Source: DAIDKA01 sp963726995 (GTDB lineage Bacteria; Pseudomonadota; Gammaproteobacteria; Steroidobacterales; Steroidobacteraceae). Taken from it: 64,000 nucleotides of DNA. The position numbers and the translations under genes were made by a program. Positions 1-9,551 of the stretch are shown in pieces (position 1 is the stretch's first letter; every line of letters begins with the position of its first letter). The stretch is taken from contig CAVSEP010000004.1 in the NCBI GenBank assembly GCA_963726995.1, forward strand, positions 372,001-436,000, written 5' to 3'. The notes under the pieces were generated by a model. It was not told the origin of the DNA. It saw nothing but the letters and a program-made list of their open reading frames with translations, and searched no databases.

Positions 1-1429
1 TCACGGCCGCCTGCGCCCAGCTGGGCAGGGCCGTGGGCTTGGCTTCCCCGAGGGAAATATTCTCCTGGCCGCCGAAGCCGCTGCCGCCGCCGCTCACGGG
101 TTTGCCCGAGCCCTTGGGCAGCATCACCGCCGTCACGGCCTGGTCGAGCTTCAGGTATTCACGCGCCACGCGGTTCACGTCCGCAACCGTGACCTTTTCG
201 ATTCGTGTGAGGTCCGCTTCGGGTGACTCCAGCCCGTACAGTGCCAGCGCGTCGGCCCAGACCGAGGCGAGGCCGGCGATGGAGTTCTTCTGGAATTCCG
301 TCTGGCGCCGCTCCTGCAGCTTTGCCGCCGCCACCAGTTCCGCCGGCACGCCCTCGCGGGCGACGCGCTCGAGAATGGCGCGCACCTGCTTTTCCAGTGC
401 CTTGTGATCCGCGCCCGCCGGAAACGACACGGTCGCGAAGGCGAGCCCGGCATGGGGCAGGGGATCCACGGAGAACTCCGCGGCCAGAGCCTTGCCCTGC
501 GGCACCAGTCCGTACAGGTCAAACCGCCGGCTCGCCAGCACGTCCGAGAGTACCTCTAGTGCCGGCGTGTCCGGACTGTCCAGGCCCGGAACCCGGAAGG
601 CAATCATCTGTGTGCCCTCGGGCCGGTCCGTGTCGACGCTGAAGGAGGTCTCCTTCAGCGGCTGCAGGTTGACGGCTGGGCGCGCGGGCAGGGCCTTGCG
701 GGGAATGGCGCCGAACAGCGACTTGACCTGGGTCAGGGTGGCGGCGGGCTCCACGTTGCCGACGATGATGAGCAGCGCATTGTTCGGCGCATACCACTGG
801 TCGTGGAAGTGCTTGAGCATCGCGGCCGTGGTCTTTTCAAAGGAGGGCCGGGTGCCCAGCGCATCGAAAGCATAGGGCGTGCCCTTGAAGGCGATGCCGC
901 GCAGCTTGGAATACAGGATGTAGCCGGGCTCCGAGAGGTCCTGGGCGACCTCCTGCTCGATGGCGCCACGCTCGTGGTCCCATTCCGACTGGGCATCCGA
1001 GACCCCCTGCATGCGCAGGGACTCGATGTGCAGTGCCACGTCCAGATCTTCGGAAGGCACGGTGTACAGGTACTGGGTCAGGCTCTCACGGGTATTGGCG
1101 TTGAAGTCGCCGCCCATGATGCTGCCGATGTTCGCCAGCTGATCCGCGCTCAGGCCCGGGCTGCCGCGGAACATCATGTGTTCCTGCGCGTGCGCCGTGC
1201 CCGGAAAGCCGGCCGGGGTCTCCTCCGAGCCCACCATGTAGTTCACCGAGGTGGCCACCACCGGCGCCAGGGTATTGCGCACGATGACAACCTTCAGGCC
1301 GTTGGCGAGGGTCGCGCGCAGGACATTTCCCGCGGGAGTGGCGGTCACGGTCTGGGCATGGCAGCTTTGCGCCAGCGCCGATCCCAGCAGCAGCGTGGCC
1401 AGGATACGACGCACAGTCAGCAGGAACAT
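1..1429 (-). CDS. M16 family zinc metallopeptidase (pitrilysin/insulinase type), C-terminus beyond window
   Basis: The minus-strand frame stays open from 1429 to the window edge, so at least 476 residues are present and the C-terminus is missing. A signal peptide (LLTVRRILATLLLGSALAQSCHA) implies a periplasmic or envelope protein. The inverted zinc motif HxxEH of M16 peptidases is visible as HAQEH near residue 80, followed by MMFRGS, and the downstream segment IEQEVAQDLSEP supplies the expected distal acidic ligand. ATG at 1429 is preferred because GAGG lies seven bases upstream; an in-frame ATG at 1450 lacks a Shine-Dalgarno. Members degrade peptides inside a two-half clamshell; the physiological substrate here is unknown. 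Confidence 0.88.
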   Translation of the reverse strand, partial: MFLLTVRRILATLLLGSALAQSCHAQTVTATPAGNVLRATLANGLKVVIVRNTLAPVVATSVNYMVGSEETPAGFPGTAHAQEHMMFRGSPGLSADQLANIGSIMGGDFNANTRESLTQYLYTVPSEDLDVALHIESLRMQGVSDAQSEWDHERGAIEQEVAQDLSEPGYILYSKLRGIAFKGTPYAFDALGTRPSFEKTTAAMLKHFHDQWYAPNNALLIIVGNVEPAATLTQVKSLFGAIPRKALPARPAVNLQPLKETSFSVDTDRPEGTQMIAFRVPGLDSPDTPALEVLSDVLASRRFDLYGLVPQGKALAAEFSVDPLPHAGLAFATVSFPAGADHKALEKQVRAILERVAREGVPAELVAAAKLQERRQTEFQKNSIAGLASVWADALALYGLESPEADLTRIEKVTVADVNRVAREYLKLDQAVTAVMLPKGSGKPVSGGGSGFGGQENISLGEAKPTALPSWAQAAV

Positions 1430-1512
1430 GGGCAACCTCGGCACAACCATTTGGCTGTAAGGATACTCGTTGGCCCTCGGACAAACCATGTGGGGTCGAT
1501 TATCCTTGAGCC

Positions 1513-1947
1513 ATGAACAAGTGGGTCATCGTGCGAGTGGTGGTCGTGCTCCTGGCGGCGGTGCAGGGGGCACTGAGCGGCGACAACTGGCTGCCGGCGC
1601 GCCCGGTGACGGGACTGCTGCTGGTGGGCATGGTGGCGTACGGGGTGATCGCCGTTCCCGTCGTCGTGTGGGCGCAGCGGCTCAATCCGCGCAACACCCC
1701 GGTGTGGCACTTCCCGTCCTGGCGACGCAATCCGCTCACCCTGCGTGATCCCATGCAGTTCTTTCACATGGTGGGATTTGTATTCACCGCCGCGGGCCTG
1801 GGGGTCGCAGGCCACGCGCTCGCCATCGGCGAGCCGCCGCGCCTGCCCTATGGCGTGCTGCCGGCCTTCGGCGTGGGCATGATCATCGGCTGCTATGTCG
1901 CGGCCCGGCTGTTCAAGAAGCAGCTGGATGCCGTGCGGGAGCCTTGA
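1513..1947 (+). CDS. small integral membrane protein, unknown function
   Basis: A 144-residue protein with at least three hydrophobic segments (about residues 4-22, 34-54 and 85-105, perhaps a fourth at 112-132) and a basic C-terminus (LFKKQLDAVREP). I recognise no family. It is divergent from the M16 peptidase, with only about 80 bases between them. Its stop codon at 1945-1947 lies just before the next start at 1950, so the two genes are probably translated together. It may be a membrane partner of the CxxCH protein encoded next; that is inference from spacing only. Confidence 0.72.
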   Translation: MNKWVIVRVVVVLLAAVQGALSGDNWLPARPVTGLLLVGMVAYGVIAVPVVVWAQRLNPRNTPVWHFPSWRRNPLTLRDPMQFFHMVGFVFTAAGLGVAGHALAIGEPPRLPYGVLPAFGVGMIIGCYVAARLFKKQLDAVREP

Positions 1948-1949
1948 GC

Positions 1950-3302
1950 ATGCCGCGGCATCGACTGGCCATCGCCGGCCTTTCAGTCACTCTCGGCCTG
2001 GCGCTGACGACGCTGGCGCAGGGCCAGGTCGGTACCGATCCTTTTTCGCAGGCCCCGCCGACGCGGCTGCCCTATGACAAGGAATATCCTGCCCTGCACT
2101 ACGAGCGCGTGCCGACGCACAATGCCATCGCCCGTCTGCAGCAGCGCCTGGCGGCCGGGGAGCTCAAGCTCACCTACACGGCACCGCGCGGGTACCTGGA
2201 TTCACTGCTGGCGGCGCTGGCCATCTCGCCCAGCTCCCAGGCCCTGGTGTATTCCAAGACCAGCCTGCAGACCGGATCCATCAGCGCCGCCACGCCGCGG
2301 GCGCTGTATTTCGACGCCGACACCTACGTGGGCTACGTGCAGGGATCCGGAAACCTGGAGCTGGCTGCCATGGACAGCGAACTGGGGCAGGTGTTCTATC
2401 TTTTGCCGAACCGGGAGTCCACGACTCCGGCGCTGCAGCGTCAGACGCTCACCTGCCTGGCCTGTCACGACACCTATGAAATGTCGGGCGGCGGCGTACC
2501 GCGCTTCCTGCTGATGTCCTCCTACGTGAGCATCCGGGGCGATCAGCTCACTCACGAGGACAACATCCTGACCACGGATGAGACCCCCATCGAATCGCGC
2601 TGGGGTGGCTGGTATGTCACGGGCCAGACTGGCAAGCAGGTGCATGTCGGCAATATTCTGGTGAAGAGCGTGCAGGAACTGATGAAGCTCGAGAGCGTGC
2701 GCCGTGGAAACATCGACACGCTGGAGGGCCTGTTCGATACCGCGCCCTACCTGACGAACCAGAGCGATGTCGTGGCCCTGCTGGTGCTGCAGCATCAGGT
2801 GACGGTGCAGGATCTGATCACGCGTGCCAACTTCGAAGTGCGCCAGGCGCTGGCGCGGGTGAAGAACCGGCCGGGCGCGCTGTCGGCGAAGACGCGCAGC
2901 GCGCTGCAGGGCTATCTGGATGATCTGGCCAAAGCCATGCTGTTCGGCGACGCGGCACCCTACACCGATGCCATTCACGGCCATTCGGGATTCGATGCGT
3001 GGTTCCAGAGCCAGGGGATCCGCGATCCGGCCGGCCGCTCGCTGCGCGATCTTGACCTGCACTCAAGACTATTGCGCTATCCGCTGAGCTACCTGGTGTA
3101 CAGCAGCGCGTTCAGCGCGTTGCCCGATTACGCCCGCGACCAGCTGTTCGGTCGTTTCGCGGATGTCCTCGAAGGCCACGATCACTCGGATACCTACGCC
3201 TTCATGAGTGCGGCGGACCGAGCCGACACGCTGCAGATCCTGACGGCGACGCTGCCGGCCTTCGCGAGCTACCGGGCGAGACATCCGGATATGGCTCGAT
3301 GA
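1950..3302 (+). CDS. exported protein with one CxxCH haem c-binding motif
   Basis: This is a 450-residue protein with a signal peptide (MPRHRLAIAGLSVTLGLALTT...). It has a single CLACH motif at about residues 169-173, the signature of covalent haem c attachment in the periplasm. The conserved-looking blocks around it (PRALYFDADTYVGYV, RWGGWYVTG) resemble uncharacterised bacterial cytochrome-domain proteins; I cannot name a function. ATG 1950 is chosen over TTG 1944 because GGGAG lies eight bases upstream. The stop overlaps the mltA start (ATGA at 3299), indicating translational coupling with a peptidoglycan enzyme. It would depend on the Ccm system at 16.6-23.3 kb. Confidence 0.75.
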   Translation: MPRHRLAIAGLSVTLGLALTTLAQGQVGTDPFSQAPPTRLPYDKEYPALHYERVPTHNAIARLQQRLAAGELKLTYTAPRGYLDSLLAALAISPSSQALVYSKTSLQTGSISAATPRALYFDADTYVGYVQGSGNLELAAMDSELGQVFYLLPNRESTTPALQRQTLTCLACHDTYEMSGGGVPRFLLMSSYVSIRGDQLTHEDNILTTDETPIESRWGGWYVTGQTGKQVHVGNILVKSVQELMKLESVRRGNIDTLEGLFDTAPYLTNQSDVVALLVLQHQVTVQDLITRANFEVRQALARVKNRPGALSAKTRSALQGYLDDLAKAMLFGDAAPYTDAIHGHSGFDAWFQSQGIRDPAGRSLRDLDLHSRLLRYPLSYLVYSSAFSALPDYARDQLFGRFADVLEGHDHSDTYAFMSAADRADTLQILTATLPAFASYRARHPDMAR

Positions 3303-4450
3303 GATTCGGGCCGCCGCGGGCGCTCATGCTCGCCGGCCTGGTGTTGCTCGCCGGCTGCCGGACCGCGCCGCAGGGGCCCGGCGCAGGTACCGCGCCGCCT
3401 CGCGTCGAGTACGTCGCGGCGCAGTGGTCGCAGCTGCCGGGCTGGCAGACGGATGCGCTGCTGGAAGCCTGGCCGGCCCTGCTGGCCAGCTGCCGCGTGC
3501 ACACCCGCCCTGAATGGAATCAGGTCTGCGCCGCGGCAAGCGCGCTTGCGCCGATTTCCGAAAGCTCGGTCCGCGCCTTCTTCAGCGCGAACTTCCAACC
3601 CCTGGCGCTGCTTCGCAGCGGTAGCCGGTCCCGAAGCCGGCAGGTCACGGGCCTGCTGACCGGCTACTACGAGCCGCAGCTGCGCGGCTCACGGGCGCAT
3701 CTGCCCGGATTCGATACGCCGCTGTATGCGAGCCCGGATGATCTGCTGACCGTGGATCTGGCCGCCGTCATTCCGGAGCTCAAGGGCCGCCGGGTGCGCG
3801 GACGGCTGGTGGGCAAGAGCGTGGTTCCCTATTTTCCGCGCGGCGAGCTTGCGAAGGATCCGGCGCTGCAGGGACGCGAGCTGGTCTGGGTGGAAAGCGC
3901 CCTGGATGCCTTCCTGCTGGAAGTGCAGGGTTCCGGGCGAATCCAGTTGGACGACGGCACGGTGATCCGCCTGGGTTACGCGGACCAGAACGGGCAACCC
4001 TATCGGTCGATCGGCCGCTACCTGGTGAACCAGGGAGCCCTGAGCCTCGAGCAGGCCGATATGTCGGGCATCCGGGCGTGGCTGGCGGCGCATCCGGAGC
4101 GCTTGCGCGAGGTGCTCGATGCCAATCCCAGCGTGGTGTTCTTCCAGGAACTGCCGCTGGGGGATGCGGCGCAGGGTCCCCGCGGCGCGCAGGGCGTGGC
4201 GCTGAGCGCGGGGCGGTCCATCGCGGTGGATCCGTCCTATGTGCCGCTGGGTACACCGGTATTCCTCGCCAGCGAGGATGCAACCCTGCAGCGCCTGGTC
4301 GTGGCGCAGGACACGGGCGGGGCGATCAGCGGCGCCCCACGTGCCGATCTGTTCTGCGGTACCGGCGATGAGGCGGGTCGGACGGCCGGGAACCTGCGGG
4401 CCCAGGCGAGGCTGTGGTTGCTGTGGCCGCGCGCCGTGCCACCCCCTTAG
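3299..4450 (+). CDS. mltA: membrane-bound lytic murein transglycosylase A (MltA)
   Basis: A 383-residue lipoprotein: the signal ends in the lipobox LLAGC (Cys20), so it should be anchored in the outer membrane. MltA enzymes cleave the MurNAc-GlcNAc bond and form 1,6-anhydro-MurNAc ends. The MltA domain is seen in TGYYEPQLRGS and VQGSGRIQL. The C-terminal 3D domain, named for its aspartates, carries AVDPSYVPLGTPV and DTGGAISGAPRADLF (Asp338, Asp350), where the family's catalytic Asp resides. The length matches the family. It overlaps the upstream CxxCH gene by four bases and ends nine bases before the convergent MDR gene. Confidence 0.93.
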   Translation: MRFGPPRALMLAGLVLLAGCRTAPQGPGAGTAPPRVEYVAAQWSQLPGWQTDALLEAWPALLASCRVHTRPEWNQVCAAASALAPISESSVRAFFSANFQPLALLRSGSRSRSRQVTGLLTGYYEPQLRGSRAHLPGFDTPLYASPDDLLTVDLAAVIPELKGRRVRGRLVGKSVVPYFPRGELAKDPALQGRELVWVESALDAFLLEVQGSGRIQLDDGTVIRLGYADQNGQPYRSIGRYLVNQGALSLEQADMSGIRAWLAAHPERLREVLDANPSVVFFQELPLGDAAQGPRGAQGVALSAGRSIAVDPSYVPLGTPVFLASEDATLQRLVVAQDTGGAISGAPRADLFCGTGDEAGRTAGNLRAQARLWLLWPRAVPPP

Positions 4451-4459
4451 GCCAACGGC

Positions 4460-5467
4460 TCAGAACTCCAGGCAGATCTTGCCGAAGTGCTGGTTGGATT
4501 CCTGGTAGCGAAACGCATCCGCGAGCTCGCCCAGGGCGAAGCGCCGGTCAATCACGGGCCTGATGTCGGTGAGGTCCAGGTCATGCACCAGCTGCTGCTG
4601 TTGCGCGCGACTGCCCACGATCAGCCCCTGCAGCCGGATCTGCTTGCGCATCAGGGTGGCCGTGGGGACCTGACCGGCATGTCCGGTCAGCGTGCCGATC
4701 AGTGAGATCTGGCCGCCGATGCGGCAGGCGGTGATGGACTGGGGCAGCGTGCCCGGACCTGCGAGTTCCAGGACCTGGTCGACGCCGCGCCCGTCGGTGA
4801 GCTTGAGCACCTCGGCGCCCCATTCCGGCAGCGAGCGATAGTTCAGCAAGTGATCGGCACCCAGCGCCTTCGCACGCGCCAGCTTCTGATCCGAGGAAGA
4901 GGTGAGGATGACCGAGGCGCCGATGGCCTTGGCCAGCTGCAGGCCGAAGATGGCGACTCCTCCCGTGCCCAGTATCAGCACGGTGTCGCCGGCCTTGATG
5001 CCGCCATCGCCCACCAGCGCCCGCCACGCTGTCAGGCCCGCCGTCGTCAGGGTGGCGCTTTGCACCGCCGACCAGTTCCGTGGAGCCTTGGTGAACCAGG
5101 TTGCCGGCCGCACCACCCGTTCGCGGGCATAGCCGTCAACGCCATCGCCCGGGACGGTCGTGAAATCGCCGTTGACGGGCCGACCCGCCAGCCACTGCGG
5201 AAAGAAGGTGGAGACCACCGTGTCGCCGGGCGCGAATTCAGTCACTGCGGCGCCCACCGCTTCGACCACACCGGCGCCATCGGCCATCGGGATGCGGTCC
5301 ACGGTATGGGGCGCATCGAAGCGCGCCACGGCATAGTCGTGGAAATTCAGGGAACTGCCCTGCACCCGCACCTGGATTTCACCGGCAACCGGCGCCGGCG
5401 GATCCGGCAGGTCGAGCAGCTTCAGGCGCTCAAGGCCACCGCTGGCGCCCAGTTTCATGGCTTTCAT
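4460..5467 (-). CDS. MDR-superfamily NAD(P)H oxidoreductase (quinone oxidoreductase-like)
   Basis: A 335-residue medium-chain dehydrogenase/reductase. It has an N-terminal GroES-like domain (EIQVRVQGSSLNFHDYAV) and a Rossmann domain with the glycine motif GTGGVAIFGLQLAKA. The zinc-ligand Cys/His set of true alcohol dehydrogenases is absent, which favours the zinc-free quinone oxidoreductase/enoyl reductase branch using NADPH. MKAMKL at 5467 is a typical family start; ATG at 5479 would add four residues and neither has a clear Shine-Dalgarno. It is transcribed divergently from the transketolase gene. The substrate cannot be predicted. Confidence 0.88.
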   Translation of the reverse strand: MKAMKLGASGGLERLKLLDLPDPPAPVAGEIQVRVQGSSLNFHDYAVARFDAPHTVDRIPMADGAGVVEAVGAAVTEFAPGDTVVSTFFPQWLAGRPVNGDFTTVPGDGVDGYARERVVRPATWFTKAPRNWSAVQSATLTTAGLTAWRALVGDGGIKAGDTVLILGTGGVAIFGLQLAKAIGASVILTSSSDQKLARAKALGADHLLNYRSLPEWGAEVLKLTDGRGVDQVLELAGPGTLPQSITACRIGGQISLIGTLTGHAGQVPTATLMRKQIRLQGLIVGSRAQQQQLVHDLDLTDIRPVIDRRFALGELADAFRYQESNQHFGKICLEF

Positions 5468-5569
5468 GCGCGCTAGCATAGTCGGGTCGGCGCCAACGCG
5501 CTGCCCCCCCGTGAGTTATGCTTACGAGTCGTTGCCCAGGCCCCTTTTATTGCAGTCAACGCCCCAATC

Positions 5570-7483
5570 ATGACAACCGAAACCTTTCCCATCGACCTTG
5601 GCAAACTGCTGCCGCTGAAGCTCAATCCCGCCGTCACCACCCTGACCGACGAGCAGCGCGCCGCATTGCGCCAGAACATTCAGCTGGCACGCGACGCCAT
5701 CGTGTTCTTCACCGCACTGGCCGGCGCCCGCGGCCTGTCCGGTCATACCGGCGGCGCCTACGACACCGTGCCCGAGGTCATGATCGTGCGCGCCTTCATC
5801 GCCTACGGCGCCCCCATCGTGCCGGTGTTCTATGACGAGGCCGGGCATCGCGTGGCTACTCAATACCTGCTGTCGGTACTCGACGGGCATATGCCGGCCG
5901 AGCGCCTGCTGCACTATCGCGAGTTCAACGCGGGACTCCCGGGTCACTCCGAGAGGGGGGTGACGCCCGGAGTCGAGTTCAGCTCCGGACGCCTGGGGCA
6001 CCTTTGGGCCTTCTGCAACGGCGTGGCCATGGCCAATCCCGGCAAGGCCGTGGTGCTGCTGGGTTCCGACGGCAGCCAGATGGAGGGCGATGATGCGGAA
6101 GCCGCGCGCCTGGCCGTCGGACGGCAGCTGAACATCAAGGTGCTGGTGGACGACAACAACGTCACCATCGCCGGACACCCGCAGGAATACATGCCGGGCT
6201 ACGATCTGTCGCGCACGCTCAACGGCTACGGCCTGACCGCCGAGACCACCATGGGCGAGGATCTGGATGCGCTGTACGTGGACCTGTGCCGGGCCTTCAG
6301 CGATACCCGTCCGCATGCGCTGGTCATCAAGCGCCCCATGGCGCCGGGCATCGCCGGCGTGGAGGGCAGTCCGCATGCCCACGAGGTACTCAAGGCCGAC
6401 GTGGCCGTCCAGTACCTGCAGCAGCGCGGCGGCTATGATGCCGCCATTGCGTTGATCAAATCGGCGGTCGGCGAGAAATCGCCGCTGACCTACCAGGGCT
6501 CCAGCGGCGTGGGCAAGAACCGCGATGACTTCGGCAAGATCATCAACGGCATTCTCGATGCCCTGACGCCCGAACAGCGCCTCGCCAGCGTGCGGGTGTT
6601 CGACAACGACCTGGAAGGCTCCTGCGGCCTGGTTCACATCCGCAAGCAGCACCCGGAAGTGTTCGTACGCGGCGGCATCATGGAGCGCGGCAACTTCTCC
6701 GCCGCGGCCGGCTTCGGTGCCAGCCCCGGCAAGCAGGGCATCTTCGCCACCTTCAGCGCATTCCTGGAGATGTGCCTGAGCGAGATCACCATGGCGCGCC
6801 TGAATTTCTCCAATGTGCTGGCCCATTTCAGCCACAGCGGCGTGGATGACATGGCCGACAACACCTGTCACTTCGGCATCAACAGCATGCTGGCCGACGG
6901 GGGGCTTGAGCCGCATCACGGCGCGGATACGACGCGTCTGTACTTCCCGGCCGACCAGCACCAGTTTGCCGCCTGCGTGAAGCGCATCTTCAACGACCCG
7001 GGACTGCGTTTCCTGTTCAGCACGCGAGCTCCGGTGCCCGACATCCTGGATGAGCAGGGCCGGCCCCTGTATGCCGGCAAACCCTTTGATCCGTTGAGCG
7101 ATACGGTGGTGCGCGAAGCGCCGGCCGGAGGCGGCTATGTCGTCGCCATGGGTGAGACCGTGTATCGGGCCCTGGATGCGGTGATCAGCCTGCAGAAGCA
7201 GGGCATCAAGGTGGGCCTGATCAACAAGGCCACCCTGAATGTGGTGGACCAGGCCATGATGCGACGCCTGGCCGCGGCGCCCTTCGTGCTGGTGGCCGAA
7301 GGCTGGAACGTCAAAACGGGCCTGGGTAGCCGCTTTGGCAGCCACCTGTTGCAGGTTGGCTTCAAGGGGCGTTACAACCATGTGGGTGTATATCGCGAAG
7401 GTTGTGGCGGCCTATGGCAGCAGATGGGGCATCAGGGCCTGGATTCACCGGGCATCCAGGCGGCCGTCAAGGCGCTCATCTGA
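5570..7483 (+). CDS. transketolase family protein
   Basis: A 637-residue single-chain thiamine diphosphate enzyme. The ThDP/Mg motif is visible as GSDG (165-168) followed by NN at 196-197, about 30 residues later as expected. A Pyr-domain half and a C-terminal domain (VAMGETVYRALDAV...) complete the transketolase architecture. Such enzymes move two-carbon ketol units in the pentose phosphate or Calvin pathways. The N-terminal half (GLSGHTGGAYDTVPEVM) differs from housekeeping TktA, so this could be a paralogue with another acceptor range. No strong Shine-Dalgarno precedes the ATG. The reading frame is intact throughout. Confidence 0.85.
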   Translation: MTTETFPIDLGKLLPLKLNPAVTTLTDEQRAALRQNIQLARDAIVFFTALAGARGLSGHTGGAYDTVPEVMIVRAFIAYGAPIVPVFYDEAGHRVATQYLLSVLDGHMPAERLLHYREFNAGLPGHSERGVTPGVEFSSGRLGHLWAFCNGVAMANPGKAVVLLGSDGSQMEGDDAEAARLAVGRQLNIKVLVDDNNVTIAGHPQEYMPGYDLSRTLNGYGLTAETTMGEDLDALYVDLCRAFSDTRPHALVIKRPMAPGIAGVEGSPHAHEVLKADVAVQYLQQRGGYDAAIALIKSAVGEKSPLTYQGSSGVGKNRDDFGKIINGILDALTPEQRLASVRVFDNDLEGSCGLVHIRKQHPEVFVRGGIMERGNFSAAAGFGASPGKQGIFATFSAFLEMCLSEITMARLNFSNVLAHFSHSGVDDMADNTCHFGINSMLADGGLEPHHGADTTRLYFPADQHQFAACVKRIFNDPGLRFLFSTRAPVPDILDEQGRPLYAGKPFDPLSDTVVREAPAGGGYVVAMGETVYRALDAVISLQKQGIKVGLINKATLNVVDQAMMRRLAAAPFVLVAEGWNVKTGLGSRFGSHLLQVGFKGRYNHVGVYREGCGGLWQQMGHQGLDSPGIQAAVKALI

Positions 7484-7514
7484 CGCGGTCCGAACAGGCC
7501 TGGCGACCACCGCT

Positions 7515-9551
7515 GTGGCCGCGCGACTAGGGCCTTCCCGGATTGCCGCCGGTGTGGTGCTGGCGGCGCTCTCGGCGGTGCACGCTGCCTGGGGCGCCGA
7601 TCCGCTCAGCTACCGCGTGCGCCTGGATGGCGCGATCGCCAAGGACATCGAAACCACGCTGACCGCCAGCTCCGACCTGGAGACTCTGCGCAAGTCCGCG
7701 CCGGTGGGTCCGGTGGGCCTGATCCTGCGCGCCCGCGGGGACACGGTGCGACTGAAGACCGTGTTGGAGAGCTACGGCTACTACGACAGCGCGGTGACGG
7801 CGACCATCGATGGGGAGACTCTGACCAGCGCCGACCTGGCCGACAAACTGGCGGCGCTGCCGGCCGGCAAGGATGCCGGCGTCGTGGTGGCGTTCACTCC
7901 CGGTCCGCAGTACCACCTGGGGAAGATCAGCATCGAGGGTGACCTGCCGGATGGCATGCGGGATCTGCTCAACCTGCACGCCGGTCAGGCGGCCATCGCC
8001 GCGGACGTGCTGATCGCCGGAACGCGCCTGCTCACGGCACTGCAGGATCGCGGCTATGCCTTCGCCAAGGTCGATGTGCCGGTGGCCGACCTGTTGCCGG
8101 ACTCCCACGAGATGGAGGTGAGCTTTCACGTGCAGACTGGCGTGATCGCCCGCTTCGGGGCCATCAGCGTGACCGGGCTGCAGCGCACCCGGCTGGCCGC
8201 GGTGCTCTCGCGACTGGGCCTGCATGCCGGAGATCAGTACAGTGCCCAGGCGCTGGATCGGGCGCGCCGCAACCTCCTGGCCATGGGCGTGCTCGGCAGT
8301 GTCGATGTGAAGATCGCAACGGCGGTGGACGAGAATGGCGCGGTTCCCGTGACGTTTCTGGTGACCGAGCGCCAGCGTCACGACGTGGTGTTGAACGCCG
8401 CCTACTCAAGCGATCTGGGCGGCAGCGGCGGAGTCACCTGGAGTGATCACAATCTGCTGGGCAGCGCCGAGGAACTGGTGCTGTCCGCCTCGGTGATCAA
8501 CATCAAGGGCAGCGCCACCGACGGCGTCGGCTATGACACCGGCGCAAAATTCATCGTGCCGGAGTTCCAGCAGTATGCGCAAACCCTGCAGGTGTCGCTC
8601 GATGCCATCAAGCAGTCGCTGCTGGCCTATGACCAGCGTGCCGAAACTGCCGGATTGACCCTGATCCGCAACTTGTCCAAGAGCTGGAGCGCCAGTGTCG
8701 GCGTCACCGCCACGGTGGATGCGATCACCCAGCCTCAGGAACTCATCGTCCCGGCCCTGAACAAGGCCAACTTCTTCTACACCCTGTTCGCCCTGCCGCT
8801 GAGCCTGCGGTACGACTCGACCGGCCTGTCCTCGCCCTTGCTCGATCCTACGCATGGCATCCGCGCGGCGCTGACCGTCGCTCCGACCCTGTCCCTGGGA
8901 CCGCCCGACGCCACCTATGTCATCAGCCAGTTCCGTGCCTCGGCGTACCTGGACCTGCATGACTTTTCCTGGACCGCACCCGGCCGCACGGTCATCGCGC
9001 TGCGTGCACTTTATGGTTATGCGCAGGGCGCCAAGGTCATTGACCTGCCGCCGGACCAGCGTTTCTATGCCGGGGGCAGCGGCACCCTGCGCGGTTACCC
9101 GTTTCAGTCGGTAGGCCCGCAGTTCTCGAAATTCTGCGGCCCTCCCGGAGGGCCAATCCCGGTACCGCCGAACGCGAGCCTGCAGGTCGCATCAGCTTTC
9201 TGGCAGTTCTGTAACGCAGCCAAGCCGCTAGGTGCGACGCCATTCGGATCGAACTTCTCGATTAACACCCCGGTGGGCGGTGTGGCCGTGCAGGCCGTGA
9301 GCGTGGAATTGCGCCAACGCGTGGGTACTCACTATGGCTTTGCGGTTTTCGCCGACGGCGGAACCATCGGTCAGTCCGCGCTGCCATTCAGTGGCCAGTT
9401 TCAAGTTGGCGTCGGCACGGGTGCGCGTTATTACACGCCTATCGGCGCCATACGGTTCGACATTGCCTTTCCGTGGCAGCTGCCGGCGAACGAAGTCGGC
9501 TCGCGCGCGCGCGGACTGCAAGTTTATATCGGTCTGGGACAGTCCTTCTGA
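7515..9551 (+). CDS. tamA: translocation and assembly module protein TamA (BamA/Omp85 family)
   Basis: About 678 residues: a signal peptide (GPSRIAAGVVLAALSAVHAAWGA), POTRA repeats over roughly residues 25-280 (for example the ESYGYYDSAVTA and LQDRGYAFAKVDV units) and a C-terminal 16-strand Omp85 barrel ending in an aromatic residue. The barrel carries the loop-6 LRGY motif (Arg526 in GTLRGYPF) required in Omp85 proteins. The start is uncertain: GTG 7515 fits the signal peptide, though the frame is open upstream into the transketolase gene. Its TGA overlaps the tamB ATG (9551). TamA is the outer-membrane half of the Tam complex, which helps insert certain outer-membrane proteins or move lipids. 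Confidence 0.9.
   Translation: MAARLGPSRIAAGVVLAALSAVHAAWGADPLSYRVRLDGAIAKDIETTLTASSDLETLRKSAPVGPVGLILRARGDTVRLKTVLESYGYYDSAVTATIDGETLTSADLADKLAALPAGKDAGVVVAFTPGPQYHLGKISIEGDLPDGMRDLLNLHAGQAAIAADVLIAGTRLLTALQDRGYAFAKVDVPVADLLPDSHEMEVSFHVQTGVIARFGAISVTGLQRTRLAAVLSRLGLHAGDQYSAQALDRARRNLLAMGVLGSVDVKIATAVDENGAVPVTFLVTERQRHDVVLNAAYSSDLGGSGGVTWSDHNLLGSAEELVLSASVINIKGSATDGVGYDTGAKFIVPEFQQYAQTLQVSLDAIKQSLLAYDQRAETAGLTLIRNLSKSWSASVGVTATVDAITQPQELIVPALNKANFFYTLFALPLSLRYDSTGLSSPLLDPTHGIRAALTVAPTLSLGPPDATYVISQFRASAYLDLHDFSWTAPGRTVIALRALYGYAQGAKVIDLPPDQRFYAGGSGTLRGYPFQSVGPQFSKFCGPPGGPIPVPPNASLQVASAFWQFCNAAKPLGATPFGSNFSINTPVGGVAVQAVSVELRQRVGTHYGFAVFADGGTIGQSALPFSGQFQVGVGTGARYYTPIGAIRFDIAFPWQLPANEVGSRARGLQVYIGLGQSF

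Noticed and set aside
5522..7381. Long minus-strand open frame (619 codons) opposite the transketolase
   Set aside because: Same reason: no recognisable motifs, composition typical of an antisense frame, and a convincing enzyme on the other strand.
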